Origin: Raphanus sativus | Taxonomy: Eukaryota; Streptophyta; Magnoliopsida; Brassicales; Brassicaceae | Assembly (NCBI RefSeq): GCF_000801105.2 | Contig: NC_079516.1 | Coordinates: 47,534,908-47,598,907 of the forward strand | Direction of reading: 5' to 3' | Length of the DNA stretch: 64,000 nt | Shown: piece after piece, positions 33,401 to 48,202 of the stretch | Layout of the letters: every line of letters begins with the position of its first letter | How positions within the stretch are numbered: position 1 is the stretch's first letter | The notes under the pieces: model-generated | Told to the model about the DNA's origin: nothing | Seen by the model: the letters and a program-made list of their open reading frames with translations, nothing else | Database searches by the model: none | Program-made: the position numbers and the translations under genes

Positions 33401-33809
33401 CAAATTGGCGGCTATCGAAACTTCCACATCGGGTCAAAGTTCAAAGAAACGTAGCCAATGCTTTGCCTGACTTTATAATTTAAGAAAACAAAACTGAAGA
33501 AGTCACAAAAGAGAAAAGTTTTTATATTCCAATTCCCAAAACATATCTTAGTCAAAAGATTTAAATGAGATTATACAATTATTTGTATGAAACGAGATGA
33601 AGTAGTTATTTTTTTTTTGAAGCTCCAAGAAAAAGTTTCATCTGAACTGAAACATCACACGCTAGTATTAAACTCTTTTAACAACAGTATGAGAAAACAT
33701 TAGGTAAAATCAGACAGAGAGACGTATGGTTAGTAGTAACTAGTAAGATATACTACTTTGTTATGTACAATACATTGAGCTTAAAAAAAAAACTAACGCC
33801 TTCAACTTA
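30459..33809. other. PICC 5' UTR, its long leader intron, promoter, and 3' flank of the dolichol kinase gene
   Basis: On the minus strand, CAGATTTGG|GTAAGCTC near 32230 looks like a leader splice donor and TTTTCAG|GCGAGAG near 30521 an acceptor, giving a 1.7-kb 5' UTR intron. A short leader exon lies at about 32240-32380, with a TTTATAAA near 32368. A run of 13 C lies near 33002-33014. From about 32,500 to 33,800 the DNA is AT-rich with no supported gene. Confidence 0.5.
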
Positions 33810-36706
33810 CTACAAGCAGAGAAGAGAGTAGAAGACGAGAGGTATAAAGGCGTTGTCTAGCTGCGCCGTGTAAGCTTCCAACATCCCCGTGGCGGTAACA
33901 GCAACAAGAAGCGACCACCATCCTTGGCTTAGTATATAACCCATTGATGCTAATACTGGGATCAGCACATAGCACACTGCCATCATCGATGTTATTCCCG
34001 CTGCTGTTCCTTCCACCGTCTTCTCTGTTTTTCCGCAAAAAAAGAAAAATATTAGTTTTCTGATGAAAGCAATAGTTGAAAACTTTTAGAGAGAGAGAAC
34101 AGAAGTTGCTCACTTCCTGTCTTGCTCCATCTAAGCACCCCATATTTGTGACCAACCATCGATGCCTGTTTAAATCATATAACATTACATTGGAGGTTTT
34201 TTTTTATCAATGAGCATGCAAGTAGGAGCTGAGCAAAAAAAAAGCTTTACCATTGTATCTCCAATCCCGAGGCTGAGTATTCCGGCAAATGGAGATAAAG
34301 CTCTGTCATTAAACCCTGAAGACATCCAAATTGGTAGCGCACACCCAAGCAAGAGTGAGAAGTGGCTACAAATAGGACATACACATATCAGTTAATGACC
34401 CCAAAAAAAGGAGGAAGATAACTCTTATGGATTTTTTTTTCATCCCAGGTCCAAAAGAGTTTAAGCACACCTGACGATCAGAAGCTCTGAATCACGATGG
34501 TCAGTGAAAGCATTCATGAAGTGATGTAACGGCTCTCCTAGCGGATGAATTCTCCATATCTAGTTTACAAAATGAGTAACTTGCATATAATCCCATTGAA
34601 AGCGATGAAGGCGACAAGGTAGGTTAAGGAGGCTTACTCTAATGATCTCCAATGCAATGAAAACCGCCAACGCTGCACCAAATGCTAGATCGAGAAACTT
34701 AGGCTGTATGATGGAGATTAATAAGAAGCTGATAGACGAGCGGACTAACACATAGGGATTTTAGATAGTAAGATTAGAAAAACAAACTATCGATCACTAG
34801 TCATCACCTACCTGTAAGACAAGAGCAGGCAAGAACATTAAAACAGCCATCAGATGGTAGTACTTCCGGAGCAAGATTCTCTCCACCTTGCTACCTCTTG
34901 AGATGTTATAAAACCGTGAGACAGACACAACGATCAACAGAAGCCAGTAGATACACAATGAAACTCTCTTCATAGGTTCAGAAAAGACAAATGCGAGCAC
35001 CCTGCGATAGAGGAGTATGAAAGTGGGATACAATCTTAGTAATAGTGTATTAAGGGCACGAGATGAGTAACTGATAGTACCATAAGAAGGGATGGTGGTG
35101 AAAATCGTGTACAAACTGCATCCAAGAAGGAACAGCCACGACCATAAAAGGCAGAAGTGAAACAAAGAATAAGACAGACTTTGCAGTATCACTGCAGGTT
35201 CTTGGTCGACCGTCTCTCTTATTCAAAGAGCTTTCATATATATGCAGAGCGAATCTAAACACCATCGGGAAAAGTAGAAGGCCCAACAGTAGACCCTGAT
35301 AAGGAGCAAGGTAAGTTGTTATTCAGTAAAGGTTATCCATTTAGTTCTATTTATCGTTTATTATCAATACCTGGATGATAATGCCTGTTTCAGTTCTCCT
35401 TATTCCATAGCTTATTGAGACAAGATCCACAGGTATCAACTTCTCGCAAATCTGTGGCATACCAAAGTCATTACATTGAGTAGTTGTGAGCACGCAACCA
35501 AATACTCAAATAAAGGAAAACAAAATAATTATAACCTTTGCAATTGTACAAGCCAAAAAGTCGCCAAAATAGAGAACAAGACCACTGGTCACAAGAAGCG
35601 CTTCCCCTAAAAAGTGGCAATTGTTAAATAATGGATCGGAACTACATTCAGCCAAAGTACACTTTTTGGTCAAATCCAGAGTTCCGTAGAGACCAAAAAA
35701 ACAGTTCATTATTGGTAACGCAGAGCTAAAATATCTATAGCTGAAAGCACACCATAGAAACAACTACTACTACAACATAAGACAAGTCCAAGAATAGAAA
35801 AGAGATTGCAGTTACCAATAGAAGCACAAGAAGGGAAGGTGCGAAGCAAATGTCGAATTAACTTCACAGCTGCAACGCCGTGTAACAACATCCACAACAT
35901 CTTCAATGATGTGTTCAAGCCTGTCGAGATAAAGAACAGAGGTGACTAGTGAAAAAATCAAAGAAAACTTTGAAGAAAAAACTTAAAAAGTGGGATGTTG
36001 TTGCTTTACCAGTGTGTGATATAATGGAAAGTGAAACAAAGCATGCGGCTCCATACAAAACTGTGCCGGTTAAGCTAACCCTTGTAAGCCAAACGGATGA
36101 GGACGAAGAAGAAGAAGATTCGTTCTTCTTGGCTTGCGACATAACCACTGAGAGATATATAAGTATTGCGCAGCAGCTTGCCGATGCTGCCCAGTACTGC
36201 ATTGTCACATGCGCTAGCTCTACAAAAAAAAAAGCGGATCGACAAAGACAGTCTCATAACAATAAGCATAAGCTTAAAAAAAAAAGAATACCATCTTGTT
36301 GAGCTTGATGGAGTGAGATAGCTCTTGTAAGCTGAACCAGCTTAGACATCATAACAGCCGGAAGTGTAACTGCTCCTAGCAATATTCCGGAGGACGCACC
36401 TCGTCTGCAAAAAATAATTGTAAAAAATAAATTAAGTTTTGTGCTTTTTGAAAATTGTAAATTGAAAAGGTTCGGAGAAACAATCAGAAAATAGATTATT
36501 TACCTGGGGGTGAAAGGAGAGAGGAGAAATGGGGAAGTCTCGGCGCGTAGCTCGATGAGGAAAGCGGAGAGAGAGAGGAGGAAGAGGGAGAAACCATGAG
36601 AGATTAGAGATAGTGGGAGAGACAAGAGGACACGAGAAACCACGACTGCCACGACCACTCTCTCTCCCGTCATCATCTCCGCCAGTGATGATGATTCTCC
36701 GGCCAT
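33810..36706 (-). CDS. EVN: Dolichol/polyprenol kinase (EVAN-type)
   Basis: Thirteen exons, highest to lowest coordinate: 36504-36706, 36292-36404, 36010-36219, 35816-35920, 35536-35606, 35371-35451, 35081-35295, 34812-35001, 34638-34703, 34471-34559, 34251-34365, 34114-34165, 33810-34024; 1725 nt, 574 aa. A polytopic ER membrane protein with about 13-15 hydrophobic spans and a C-terminal CTP-transferase-like region. That region carries the conserved KYYHLMAV and the cluster GDTMASMVGHKYG / KTGKKTVEGTAAG, the CTP-binding signature of the DGK1/SEC59 family. It phosphorylates dolichol with CTP to make dolichyl phosphate for N-glycosylation and GPI anchors. Its 5' end faces FRS2 across 858 bp, so they may share a bidirectional promoter. 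From memory, the Arabidopsis gene (At3g45040) is on another chromosome. Confidence 0.88.
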
Positions 36707-37564
36707 AGGATCGCCGGTAGACTACTAGATCATATTATTTCTGATCTCGAGACGGGAGTTTCGAGATTTGAGAAATTAGCCAATCATTTTTCTAAATTGG
36801 GCCTTTTTATAGATTATTTTATAAAGGTGGACCTTTTTGCAAATAAATAGAAAAGTAAAAGGGTCGACTTTTTAATTAACTGAAAAATATCAACACGAAC
36901 ATTTTAGGGAAAAAAAAAGAATAATTCTCTTCTCCGGTGCTCGGTTTTTTTCTCTTAACATTTACCGGCAGCGTTTCGTTCAACGCTCGAAGTCGTTTTG
37001 AGTCTCTCTCCCTCCCACTTTTCGCTGCAATTCTGTGCATATCAGATTTTCTCAGAACTACCCTTCGATTTCTCTCGAAGCGATGTTGCTCTTCTTTGCA
37101 CCTCTGTGCTAAGTAACACTGTTAAATTAGGTAACTCCACTCAGACGACGGAGAAAATCTGAGTTCGAGAGTTTGATTTCGAACTTTCCACTTGTTGGGG
37201 TTTGTGCAAGTTTTTAATTTGAGACCGAACTAGGAGTAAGTTCCATCTTGGACCCGCTTGTGTTGTTCTTTCTCGGATTGTGTTGTAGTAACTCAATAGT
37301 ATTCATTGTTCTGAAATATCTGACATTAGCAAATCTCTTAACTTCCTCGTGGTTTCGATTGTGGGAATGTATGTTAAGTTGTCTGTTCAATCCCCATCTG
37401 CTCGACACGTGTTGAGTCTGTCTCCCTAGATTCTTTTAACTTGATAGATGTTACTGCATTTCAGATTAGGCTCCTACCTTTATGACTTCCCTTCACATGA
37501 ATATAGCTAAAAGAAAAATGGATGGAATCTAGGTGCTTATGGTCCTGATAGTTTCGGATGTGAG
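36707..37564. promoter_or_regulatory. Divergent promoter region between the dolichol kinase and FRS2
   Basis: 858 bp between two divergent start codons. The FRS2 side has a long leader from about 36950, rich in C and T, and a short upstream ORF starting ATGGATGGAATCTAG at 37519. A leader intron ending near 37465 (gcatttcag) is possible. No obvious TATA box. Confidence 0.5.
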
Positions 37565-40500
37565 ATGGATGTTGAAGGCGTGGCAATAGATCTTCTATCA
37601 ACAAGCGGTGGCAATGTTGACGAGTCTTGTGACGCGAGCACGAGTGGAAACGCTACTGCTAGGAGCAGCACCTTAGAGCATGTTGCCACCTTTGGCGAGC
37701 CGAGGAACGGCATGGAGTTCGAGTCCAAGGAGGCTGCGTACTATTTCTACAGAGAATACGCTCGATCGGTGGGGTTCGGCATCACGATAAAAGCCAGCCG
37801 TCGCTCCAAGAGATCAGGGAAGTTCATCGACGTCAAAATAGCTTGTTCGAGATTCGGAACCACCAAGCGCGAGACAACCGCGGTTATAAATCCCAGATCA
37901 TGTCCCAAGACGGGTTGCAAAGCTGGTCTGCATATGAAGAGGAAAGAAGACGAGAGATGGGTTGTGAACAGTTTCGTCAAAGAACATAACCACGAGATCT
38001 GTCCTGATGATTTTTACGCCGGCGTAAGGGGAAAGAAGAACAAGCCTGGTGGCGCAAAGAAAGGTCTTCAACTGGCTCTAGAAGAGGAAGATATTAAGCT
38101 AATGCTCGAGCATTTCGCGGACATGCAGGAGAAGCAGCCTGGTTTCTTCTACGCGGTGGATCTCGACGCTGAGAAGAAACGTTTTAGAAACGTGTTCTGG
38201 CTCGATGTGAAGGGTAAGCAAGACTATTGCAGTTTCTCTGATGTTGTGCTCTTCGACGCGTTTTACGTTAGGAGCGGGGGGTGCAGAATCCCTTTCGCTC
38301 CTTTCGTCGGGGTTAACCGTCACCGTCGGTATGCGCTGCTTGGATGTGCTTTGATTGGAGAAGAGAGCGAGTCGACTTACACGTGGCTGTTTCGGACGTG
38401 GGTTAAAGCAGTGGGAGGAGGAGGTCGAGCTCCTGGAGTGATGATAACAGATCAGGATAGGGTTCTAAGCGACGTTGTTGCTCAAGTGTTACCGAGTGCT
38501 CGTCATTGTTTCTGTTTGTGGGATGTGGTTAGTAGAATCCACGAGATGGTGGATCCTTTTGTGAGTCGAGATGATGGTTTCACGGAATGTTTTAGGAACT
38601 GCGTGCACGGTTCTTGGACAGATGAACAGTTCGAAAGGAGTTGGTCAGAGATGATTGGTAAGTTTGAGCTTAACGAGAACGAGTGGTTCAACTCGTTGTT
38701 TAACGATCGGAGAAAGTGGGCGCCGCATTATTTTCGTGGAGTTTGTTTCGCTGGATTGTCTGGACCTGAGAGATCTGGAAGTATCGTCTCTCATTTCGAC
38801 ACGTATATGAACTCAGAAGCGGCTACATTTAGTGACTTCTTTGAACGGTACGTGAAGTTTCTGCAGTATCGTTATGATGTGGAGGCAAAGGATGATGATA
38901 ATGATTCTCAGAGCAAACAGCCTACGCTGAGGTCTTCTCTGGCTTTCGAGAAACAGCTTTCTTTGATCTACACAGACGCTGCTTTTAAGAAGTTCCAAGC
39001 TGAGGTACTGGGAGTTGTTTCTTGTCAGCTTCAGAAAGAAAGAGAAGACGAGACGACAGCTGTATTCCACGTCGAAGATTTCGAAAAACGCCAAAACTTC
39101 TTCGTCGCTGTGAACAAAGAGCTGTTGGATATCTGCTGCTCTTGTTACTTATTCGAGTACCAGGGGTTCCTCTGCAAGCATGCGATACTCGTACTTCAGA
39201 ACTCTGATGCTTCCTGCATTCCGTCTCAGTATATATTGAACCGGTGGTCAAAGAAGGGTGACAACAGAGAAGAGAAACACGGAGAACGTACCACTGTGCA
39301 TAACCGGATGGCGCGTTTTGATGATCTCTGTAAGCGTTTTGTCAAGCTCGGAGAAGTTGGGTCTTTGTCAGATGAAGCCTACAAGACTGCTTTACAGTTT
39401 CTGGAAAAAAACTTGGAGAAGTGTGTTAGTGTGAATAGTTCTCCCAAGTTTCCTTCAGAGCCTGAAAGGTTAATAACAAGTGAGTCTGTTGGCGTAGAGA
39501 ATGAAGGTACGTTGGACTGTTCATCAAAACAGTCCAGGAAAAAGAAAACTCAGAATAAAAGAAAGGTGACTTTTAGATTGATGTTCAATCTTGTAGTTTG
39601 CTAGCCTTGGCAGAAGGATCTGATGTGTTTCTCTTGTTGTTTAAAGGCATCTTGTGGGCCAGAGGATGTGACGAACAGTTCAGAAGAACTCCGCCAAGAA
39701 ACTGTAAGTAAATCTCTCATTACATCTGAAGTCTCCCATTTTCATGCATCCTGATGCAATCAGAATTTACTTTTAGGCACTTATGATGTGCAGGTTCAAG
39801 TTACCTCCAGTGCTCCTACCTTTGGGAACTGTTACATTCCTCAAGCAGATATTGAAGGAACAGAACTAGGCTCACGTGCGGCAGCACCTCTTGGGATGTA
39901 TTATTCGAGTCAACAGACTATTGGAGTGGGTTTTAACTGCACATTCGTGACGTGTTCATTTCTTGTTGTTTTTTCTATACTGAAAACTATGTATTGTCTT
40001 TTGATATTTTTGGCAGTTCTCGTCGGTTTCTTCTGTCCAGGATGGTTACTACGGACATCCAGCGACCATACAAGCAATGGTGCAATTGCTTAATCTGTTT
40101 CTCTTTTCGTTTCTGAGCTTCTTCATATAAACCTTACGTGTGAATCAATCCATATCTCTGGTCAAAATATAATATGAGGTTTTTTTGGTAGCTAAAAAAG
40201 GAAGGTTGACGTTGATATTCGTATTATATGTGGTTTAGGGAAACTTGCATTCGGTTCATGGACGGATGAATCAGTATGAGACACAACCAGACATCCAAGG
40301 AGCTGTGAGTTGATGTTTTATGCTAATGAATATTTTTTGCTTAGCTAGACTTTGTCTCCTTCCAGAGTCAGTTTGGCGTAAAAAGGAATGATTTTTTTTT
40401 GTCTTCTTGGGATTGTCTTAGTTTCAGGGACAGACAGGTTTCAGGGGAAGCGCTATCCGTGGCTGCTACGACATGGAAGAAACTCTTCACGACATGGTAT

Positions 40501-40779
40501 GTACTGTACCCCTACTCTTGTTAAAAAGATATGTTATTGGAAACCATAATAGACAACAAGAGTGAAGATAGCACGTTTACCATAAACAAATTTTACTGTT
40601 TGATTAAGGGTTGAACTGAGACTGCGATAACTCCTCTGTTTTACAGTAGAGAAATGTGATCAGTGTCCTGTGTCTAAGTAAGAATTGCTTTATATGTTTT
40701 GATTGGGCAGACAATGGAGTCTTCACAGTTTCAGGGATCTGGTCCGAGCCATCCGAGCGATCACCGTTTGTCCCCCTAA
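37565..40779 (+). CDS. FRS2: FRS2, FAR1-related transcription regulator
   Basis: Seven exons: 37565-39565, 39647-39703, 39794-39925, 40017-40079, 40239-40304, 40428-40496, 40711-40779; 2457 nt, 818 aa. FAR1 DNA-binding (WRKY-GCM1 zinc finger) domain at about residues 45-145 (YYFYREYARSVGFGI, CSRFGTTKRE, CPKTGCKAGLHMKRK, KEHNHE). MULE-type transposase core at about 210-325 (FSDVVLFDAFYV, MITDQDRVLS, PSARHCFCLW). SWIM zinc finger near 525 (CSCYLFEYQGFLCKHAI). FAR1/FRS proteins are transcription factors domesticated from Mutator transposases and act in light signalling and development. The small 3' exons encode a Gln/Gly/Tyr-rich tail and are all phase 0. The exon 3 donor was chosen as GGA|GTGGGT to keep phase. 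Nuclear. Confidence 0.92.
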
Positions 40780-41380
40780 TAAAAAACAAAAAGAGTTGCT
40801 TTTTTTTCATTGGTATATACTTTCATATTCTGGAAATGGCTTTGAGATAACTGTTACTCTGAATGTAGAAACATATGGATAGAAAACAATTCACACTTTC
40901 TTGTAGTTACCCACCATTTCAAAGTTGTCATAGACAACCTTGGATTTTGTCAATGACTTGCTCGTGCGTGCCACGCTCAAGAGAGAGTATAGTAATCCAC
41001 ACTACCGACTGATTCGTCTATCTGAAATAATAATAATTAAGAAGTCAACTAAATCCTTAAAGGTTACATACATTTTCAAAGAGAAATAAGTTAAGAGTGT
41101 AATCAAATCATTTTCCCATTTATTAAAGAGACTATTATTCCGTAAACATTATACTTTTATCACATAAATTTTTTATCTAGAACATTATACTTTGTCGAAT
41201 CAAATTAAATTAGAAAAAGAACAAATATGTAAAAAAAAAAAAAAAATGATTGTAATCATGTTTCCCGTCAGGATAGGTAGATAGTTTTGGTTTTTTTTTT
41301 TTTTGTAGTTTTCCGTTTCATTTTATAAGAAGCGAGTGGGAGGGAGGACGCGGGTGATTTCGACCCTTCGATCGAAAACC
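40780..41380. other. FRS2 3' flank and CCT1 promoter
   Basis: 600 bp between tandem plus-strand genes. It contains poly-A and poly-T tracts at about 41230-41245 and 41290-41305. The CCT1 leader probably begins near 41320. No additional gene. Confidence 0.5.
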
Positions 41381-43792
<2,412 letters not shown>

Positions 43793-45330
43793 TAAGAACA
43801 AATTTGTCTCTCAGAACCCTAAGTTTAGCCTCTCAGTCTATCTCCCTCTCTTGCTCTGTCTCTCACTCTCTCAGTAATATGCATCTTCTTAACATATAAT
43901 ACCAAATGTTTAGAAATGGGGTGTGTGTGAGTGTGATGTGTGTCTTTTAAAAAAAAAATCGAACGTGCGGGCTTGTCTTTGGTAAGTTGTCTCATCGTTG
44001 TTTATTTTTGTATAAGCATGTTTTTTTCGATACTTGGTTTTGGGATCCTGATGTATCTAATGTTTAATCATTGTTTTTTTCTTCTCTTTTTATAACGGGC
44101 AAGTGTTGTGAAGTGATAGTGCAATGGTGTGAAACAGGAAAGGTCAACGATCCGTGTCTGCCATAAATTAAACATTGCTATCTTCATCTTCCAAGTTCCA
44201 AATCAACTGGTTAAATTGAAATATGAATTGGTAGAAGTCGGTTCTTTTATTATTCTCTTAGTTTGCCAAGTCTGAGAAATTTGGTTCTTAAAACGGTTTG
44301 ATTTTGGGGTCTTTTACAGTATTTAGTAAACAACCAAGTTGTACATGGTTGTTTAAAATGAGAACGAGTTAATTAGAAAGTAGAAACGCTCTCATAACTC
44401 CTGGAGGTTAAGCACAAGTTAAAGTTGTTATGTTTTTTCTTGGTAAAAAAAATTGTTCAATTTTTATGAACTTTATAAAGAAAGAATGAAAAATGTAAAA
44501 TAACTCATACATATACTCTCTTGTTATATTTCTTGTGAGTAAAAGAAAGGAGTAGTAGGAGTATTTTAGATGACAACCAGAGATTAGATACCAGAGCACG
44601 AGATAGATCATAAATGATACTCTACTGACCATTGATTTCAGTTTAAGTGATTCACACATGACGCAGCTTTACAGAAAGGCAACTAGTAGAAATTAGAGAT
44701 TCGCGGTTTAGCTTGTCCTTGACGTAACTTAGCTTAATTCGTCTTTAATTTTGAGATTAATAAATGACTAAAACCAGTTGCTGAAAAGTTGATGAGTAAC
44801 TACGTTAGGATAGTAACGGACATTTGTAGTTGAATTACTATAAAATTTTGTTTCCTGTGGAAATAGAATGAAAATTAATGGGTATAAATTACTACATACT
44901 GTACATACTTAGTTAAATGAATTTGTATTTATTTTTAGTTTTTAATTTAGGAACTTTTCAAATCATAATAAAGAGTCATGGAAAATACACATATTTTAAG
45001 GGGAGGTCGGTCCTAAAATTTTGGAGATTTTTGATGGTTTAGTAAAATTTTAATTAAAAATATAAATTTAGAAATTTATATCTACATAATTTTTTAAAAA
45101 AAATTGGATATCATAAACAAATGTTTCATTCGATTTAGTCCAGGGCTAGCCCTGTTTAAATGTCTTATATTTGGAATTGTAACATGTTATATGGATAAAA
45201 TTCTATAAGCAATTTGTTATAAGTAGGGACCTTTATAAAACGTAGTATAAGGTTTTGTAAAAAAAGAACAAGGAAGCTGAATCAAATGTAGGAAGATAAA
45301 TGTTTTTTTTTCTTTCTCTAAAAAAAACAT

Positions 45331-45499
45331 TTAAACGATCTTGGCTATCGAATCTCTGAAGAACATGCCCATGAAGTGTGTAGTGTTCAGTGGAGACCAG
45401 AAAGGCTCTCCTACAAGAGTCTTGCTTTTCATCTCTCGGTCCTTTGATCTCAGTTTGTTGGAGTACTCTATGAAGTTCAGAACACATGCGCAATGGCAA
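45331..45499 (-). pseudogene. Coding-like relic of unknown family
   Basis: One minus-strand frame (stop at 45331) reads CACVLNFIEYSNKLRSKDRE, then MKSKTLVGEPFWSP, then LNTTHFMGMFFRDSIAKIV. Its composition is protein-like, unlike the two other frames. It has no credible start or splice acceptor upstream (the sequence runs into poly-T) and no partner exon nearby. It could be the last exon of an unannotated gene or a gene fragment left by a transposon. Family not recognised. Confidence 0.3.
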
Positions 45500-46503
45500 A
45501 AAAAAAATCAAGTGGCTGATCAGATTTGCAGCTAGTGTTACGAGTGAACAGCGGTACCAGTCTTTTATAGCTTAGAATGGTTCATCTTTTGACAGTTGGA
45601 CCTTACGTTTCAGGTTTCATCTAACTGTTTCAGCAAACTGTCTACTTCAACTCAAACTGTCTACCTATGTTTCTGCTTACCAGTATGAACTATTTCTTTC
45701 TCTTATGATGCATATTGGTATCTGTTTTGGAATTTATTTCCAAATTGTATGAACTTTTCGATTTATAAATAAACGCAGCAATAATAAAAAACAATACAAC
45801 ATTTACTTACCACCATCTTTTTGGAAAATTAGGCTCATCTTAGTACTTTTTGTAAAAGATTGTATCATCTCTTTTAACAACTTCTAAGTCCTTAAATGTA
45901 GATTGTGATAATAGTTATGTTTATTAAGCCTTTTTATGCTAACACTAAGATAAGTATTGTAAGTTTCAAATATGAGTGACAATACAATATTTAATATATG
46001 GCATTGCCGAAAATTCATTCAACTTAAAACAAGTTAATTTTGGTAAAGTTATATTTGATAAAAATATTATATACACAAAATCAACTATAAGTAAAATAAA
46101 AATGATTCTTTGTTCAGAAAAAATATATTTTCTAAAAAATTAGTTTTAAAATATATCTAAAACTGTAATATGATATATTATATGTCAACCATGTTTGTAT
46201 AAAGTCCAATCAATAAAGTTATATAAATAATTACATTGTTCATTGACAAAAAAAATTACTATAATAAACGAAAATTATAGAATAATATGTATCCAGAAGG
46301 ATGATGTGTATATATAACCGCGTCAAGACAGTTGGAACGAATAAATTTGTTTGATAGTAATAAAAAAATTAAAAAATATATGCATATGAAATGCAAATGA
46401 GGCATGCTATCGACATAATTAGAGGTTGACTTGATACCCTTAAGCTTCATTACCATTATTTTTGAGCTAAGAAAGGAGTCAACTTGTATGCTATGTACAT
46501 TAT

Positions 46504-46513
46504 ATGTCGACAT
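46504..46513. promoter_or_regulatory. Zinc deficiency response element (ZDRE) match upstream of ZIP3
   Basis: ATGTCGACAT fits the palindromic RTGTCGACAY consensus bound by bZIP19/bZIP23, known regulators of ZIP3 in Arabidopsis. It is 3.3 kb upstream of the ZIP3 start, farther than usual. The only other TGTCGACA core I found in this window is in ZIP3 intron 2 (52234-52241). Confidence 0.4.
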
Positions 46514-47049
46514 TGTTTCGCCATCCTAAAAGGAATAATATTCTTTATCTTAGATCTTTATTCATTTTTCTATTTTTATAATTGTTAAAAGGAATAGGAG
46601 ACCAAGCTAACTCGTGACGACGTGTCTGAACGAGTCTAATTTAATAAGAAATCCAATATGTTTTCTCTTCTTTTTTTTTTCTTTTTTTTTTGAACTATGT
46701 TTTCTCTTCTTTGCTACCATAATAGTCGCTCTCGACTACGCTTACGATGCACTCATTAATCAACCAATACCATATCTAGTTCAACCTAAATCATCTCACC
46801 TTAGTTTGAGTTCCACCAGAACAAAAACTACTATTGTATAATTTAGTGTGGTAGAAGTAACACTAAGGAATTCCTTTTAAGAAAAATAATCTGATTTCGA
46901 ATTCCAACGAGTACCCATTAATTTATCATCCTCTAATTTCATTGGATAAAAATATTAACAAAAAAAATAAATGACAAGATAAATAATTGTCACAAATATC
47001 AAAACCAAATCATTTTAATCTTTTACCAAAAAAATCATTTTAATCACAC

Positions 47050-47052
<3 letters not shown>

Positions 47053-47080
<28 letters not shown>
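47053..47080. repeat. (AT)14 microsatellite
   Basis: An uninterrupted run of 14 AT dinucleotides. Confidence 0.95.
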
Positions 47081-48068
47081 TACATAACTGTCTGGAATCC
47101 ACCATACCCTATCCTAGGTATATCTCATCTCTAAACACAATGAAAGTGCTAATTTTGATTTTTGTAATCTCTTGTATACTAAAGCGTAAGTTGCCTAAAG
47201 AATCAAAATTTGGTATATAAATTAAAAAATAGAAATAGTTTAAAATAAAAAAATAAATGAAATACAAAAACTCAAATGGCTAAATATTTATTTGACAAAA
47301 TCAAAATATTTTCTTTGGTTTCTTCGTGGACATTTCTTTTCCCCACCTCAACCAACATTCAGAAACACTCTCCAAATAACTAAGTATCTATAATTTAAAA
47401 ATGAAATTCATAATTGATACTTTACCTTCATTGTGTTTTGACGAAACTGGAATTTTGCAAACATATTTGCATCTCAAACCAAAAAAAACTTTTAGCGTAA
47501 AAATATTTACATTCTGTTTATGTATATTTAAGCATAATGATCACATATTCACAAGAACCAAAACTCTAAACTGTTGTAAGAGAAATATAATAAAAGCTAA
47601 CACAAATTTTGCAACCAAGTAAAATGAATTGAAAATTAAACTGAAATTTTTGAAGTTAATTATAAATCAGTTTGTTGGTCTGCAAAAGATGAGAATGTCA
47701 CTGTTATTCTAATTTGAAGAGTTTTAGATGTTTCAAAATAGATGATATTTTGATATTTTTATATTACTTTTAATTTTGTTGAAAAGTGTATGACCAATAA
47801 TGTTTTATAATTTTTTTGATGATTAATTGAATTAGTTTTAATTTATATTTTTAATATTTTTTTTAGAAAAGGTTTATTCTTTAACTATTATGTCTTCAAC
47901 TAAAATATTAAATATTTTGATACCGAATAAGTATTATATTTGTTGTCTACAAATATAAATACATTGAGTATTAGCATAGATCAGGTAAATGCATTTTTCT
48001 AAAAGTCATATTATTTTTATATAATAAATTAATCATTTTCTTTTCCTCTACAAAGTAGGGGTAGAATA

Positions 48069-48202
48069 CTAGTTAGTACAAAATACTGAGAGTATATAAC
48101 TTAAGTATACAGTGTTCCAAAAAAAAAATGTGTTCCAAAAAAAAATATAACTTAAGTATACTAGTTAGTACAAAATACTGTGAGTATATAACTTAAGTAT
48201 AT
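48069..48202. repeat. 43-bp direct duplication
   Basis: 'actagttagtacaaaatact' followed by 'gagtatataacttaagtata' occurs at 48069-48111 and again at about 48160-48202 with one or two changes. An A-rich segment with two 'gtgttccaaaaaaaa' copies separates them. Confidence 0.8.

Noticed and set aside
44990..45170. Possible second hAT element (ggtcggtcctaaa ... gggctagccctg)
   Set aside because: The ends do not pair convincingly and no 8-bp duplication could be found.
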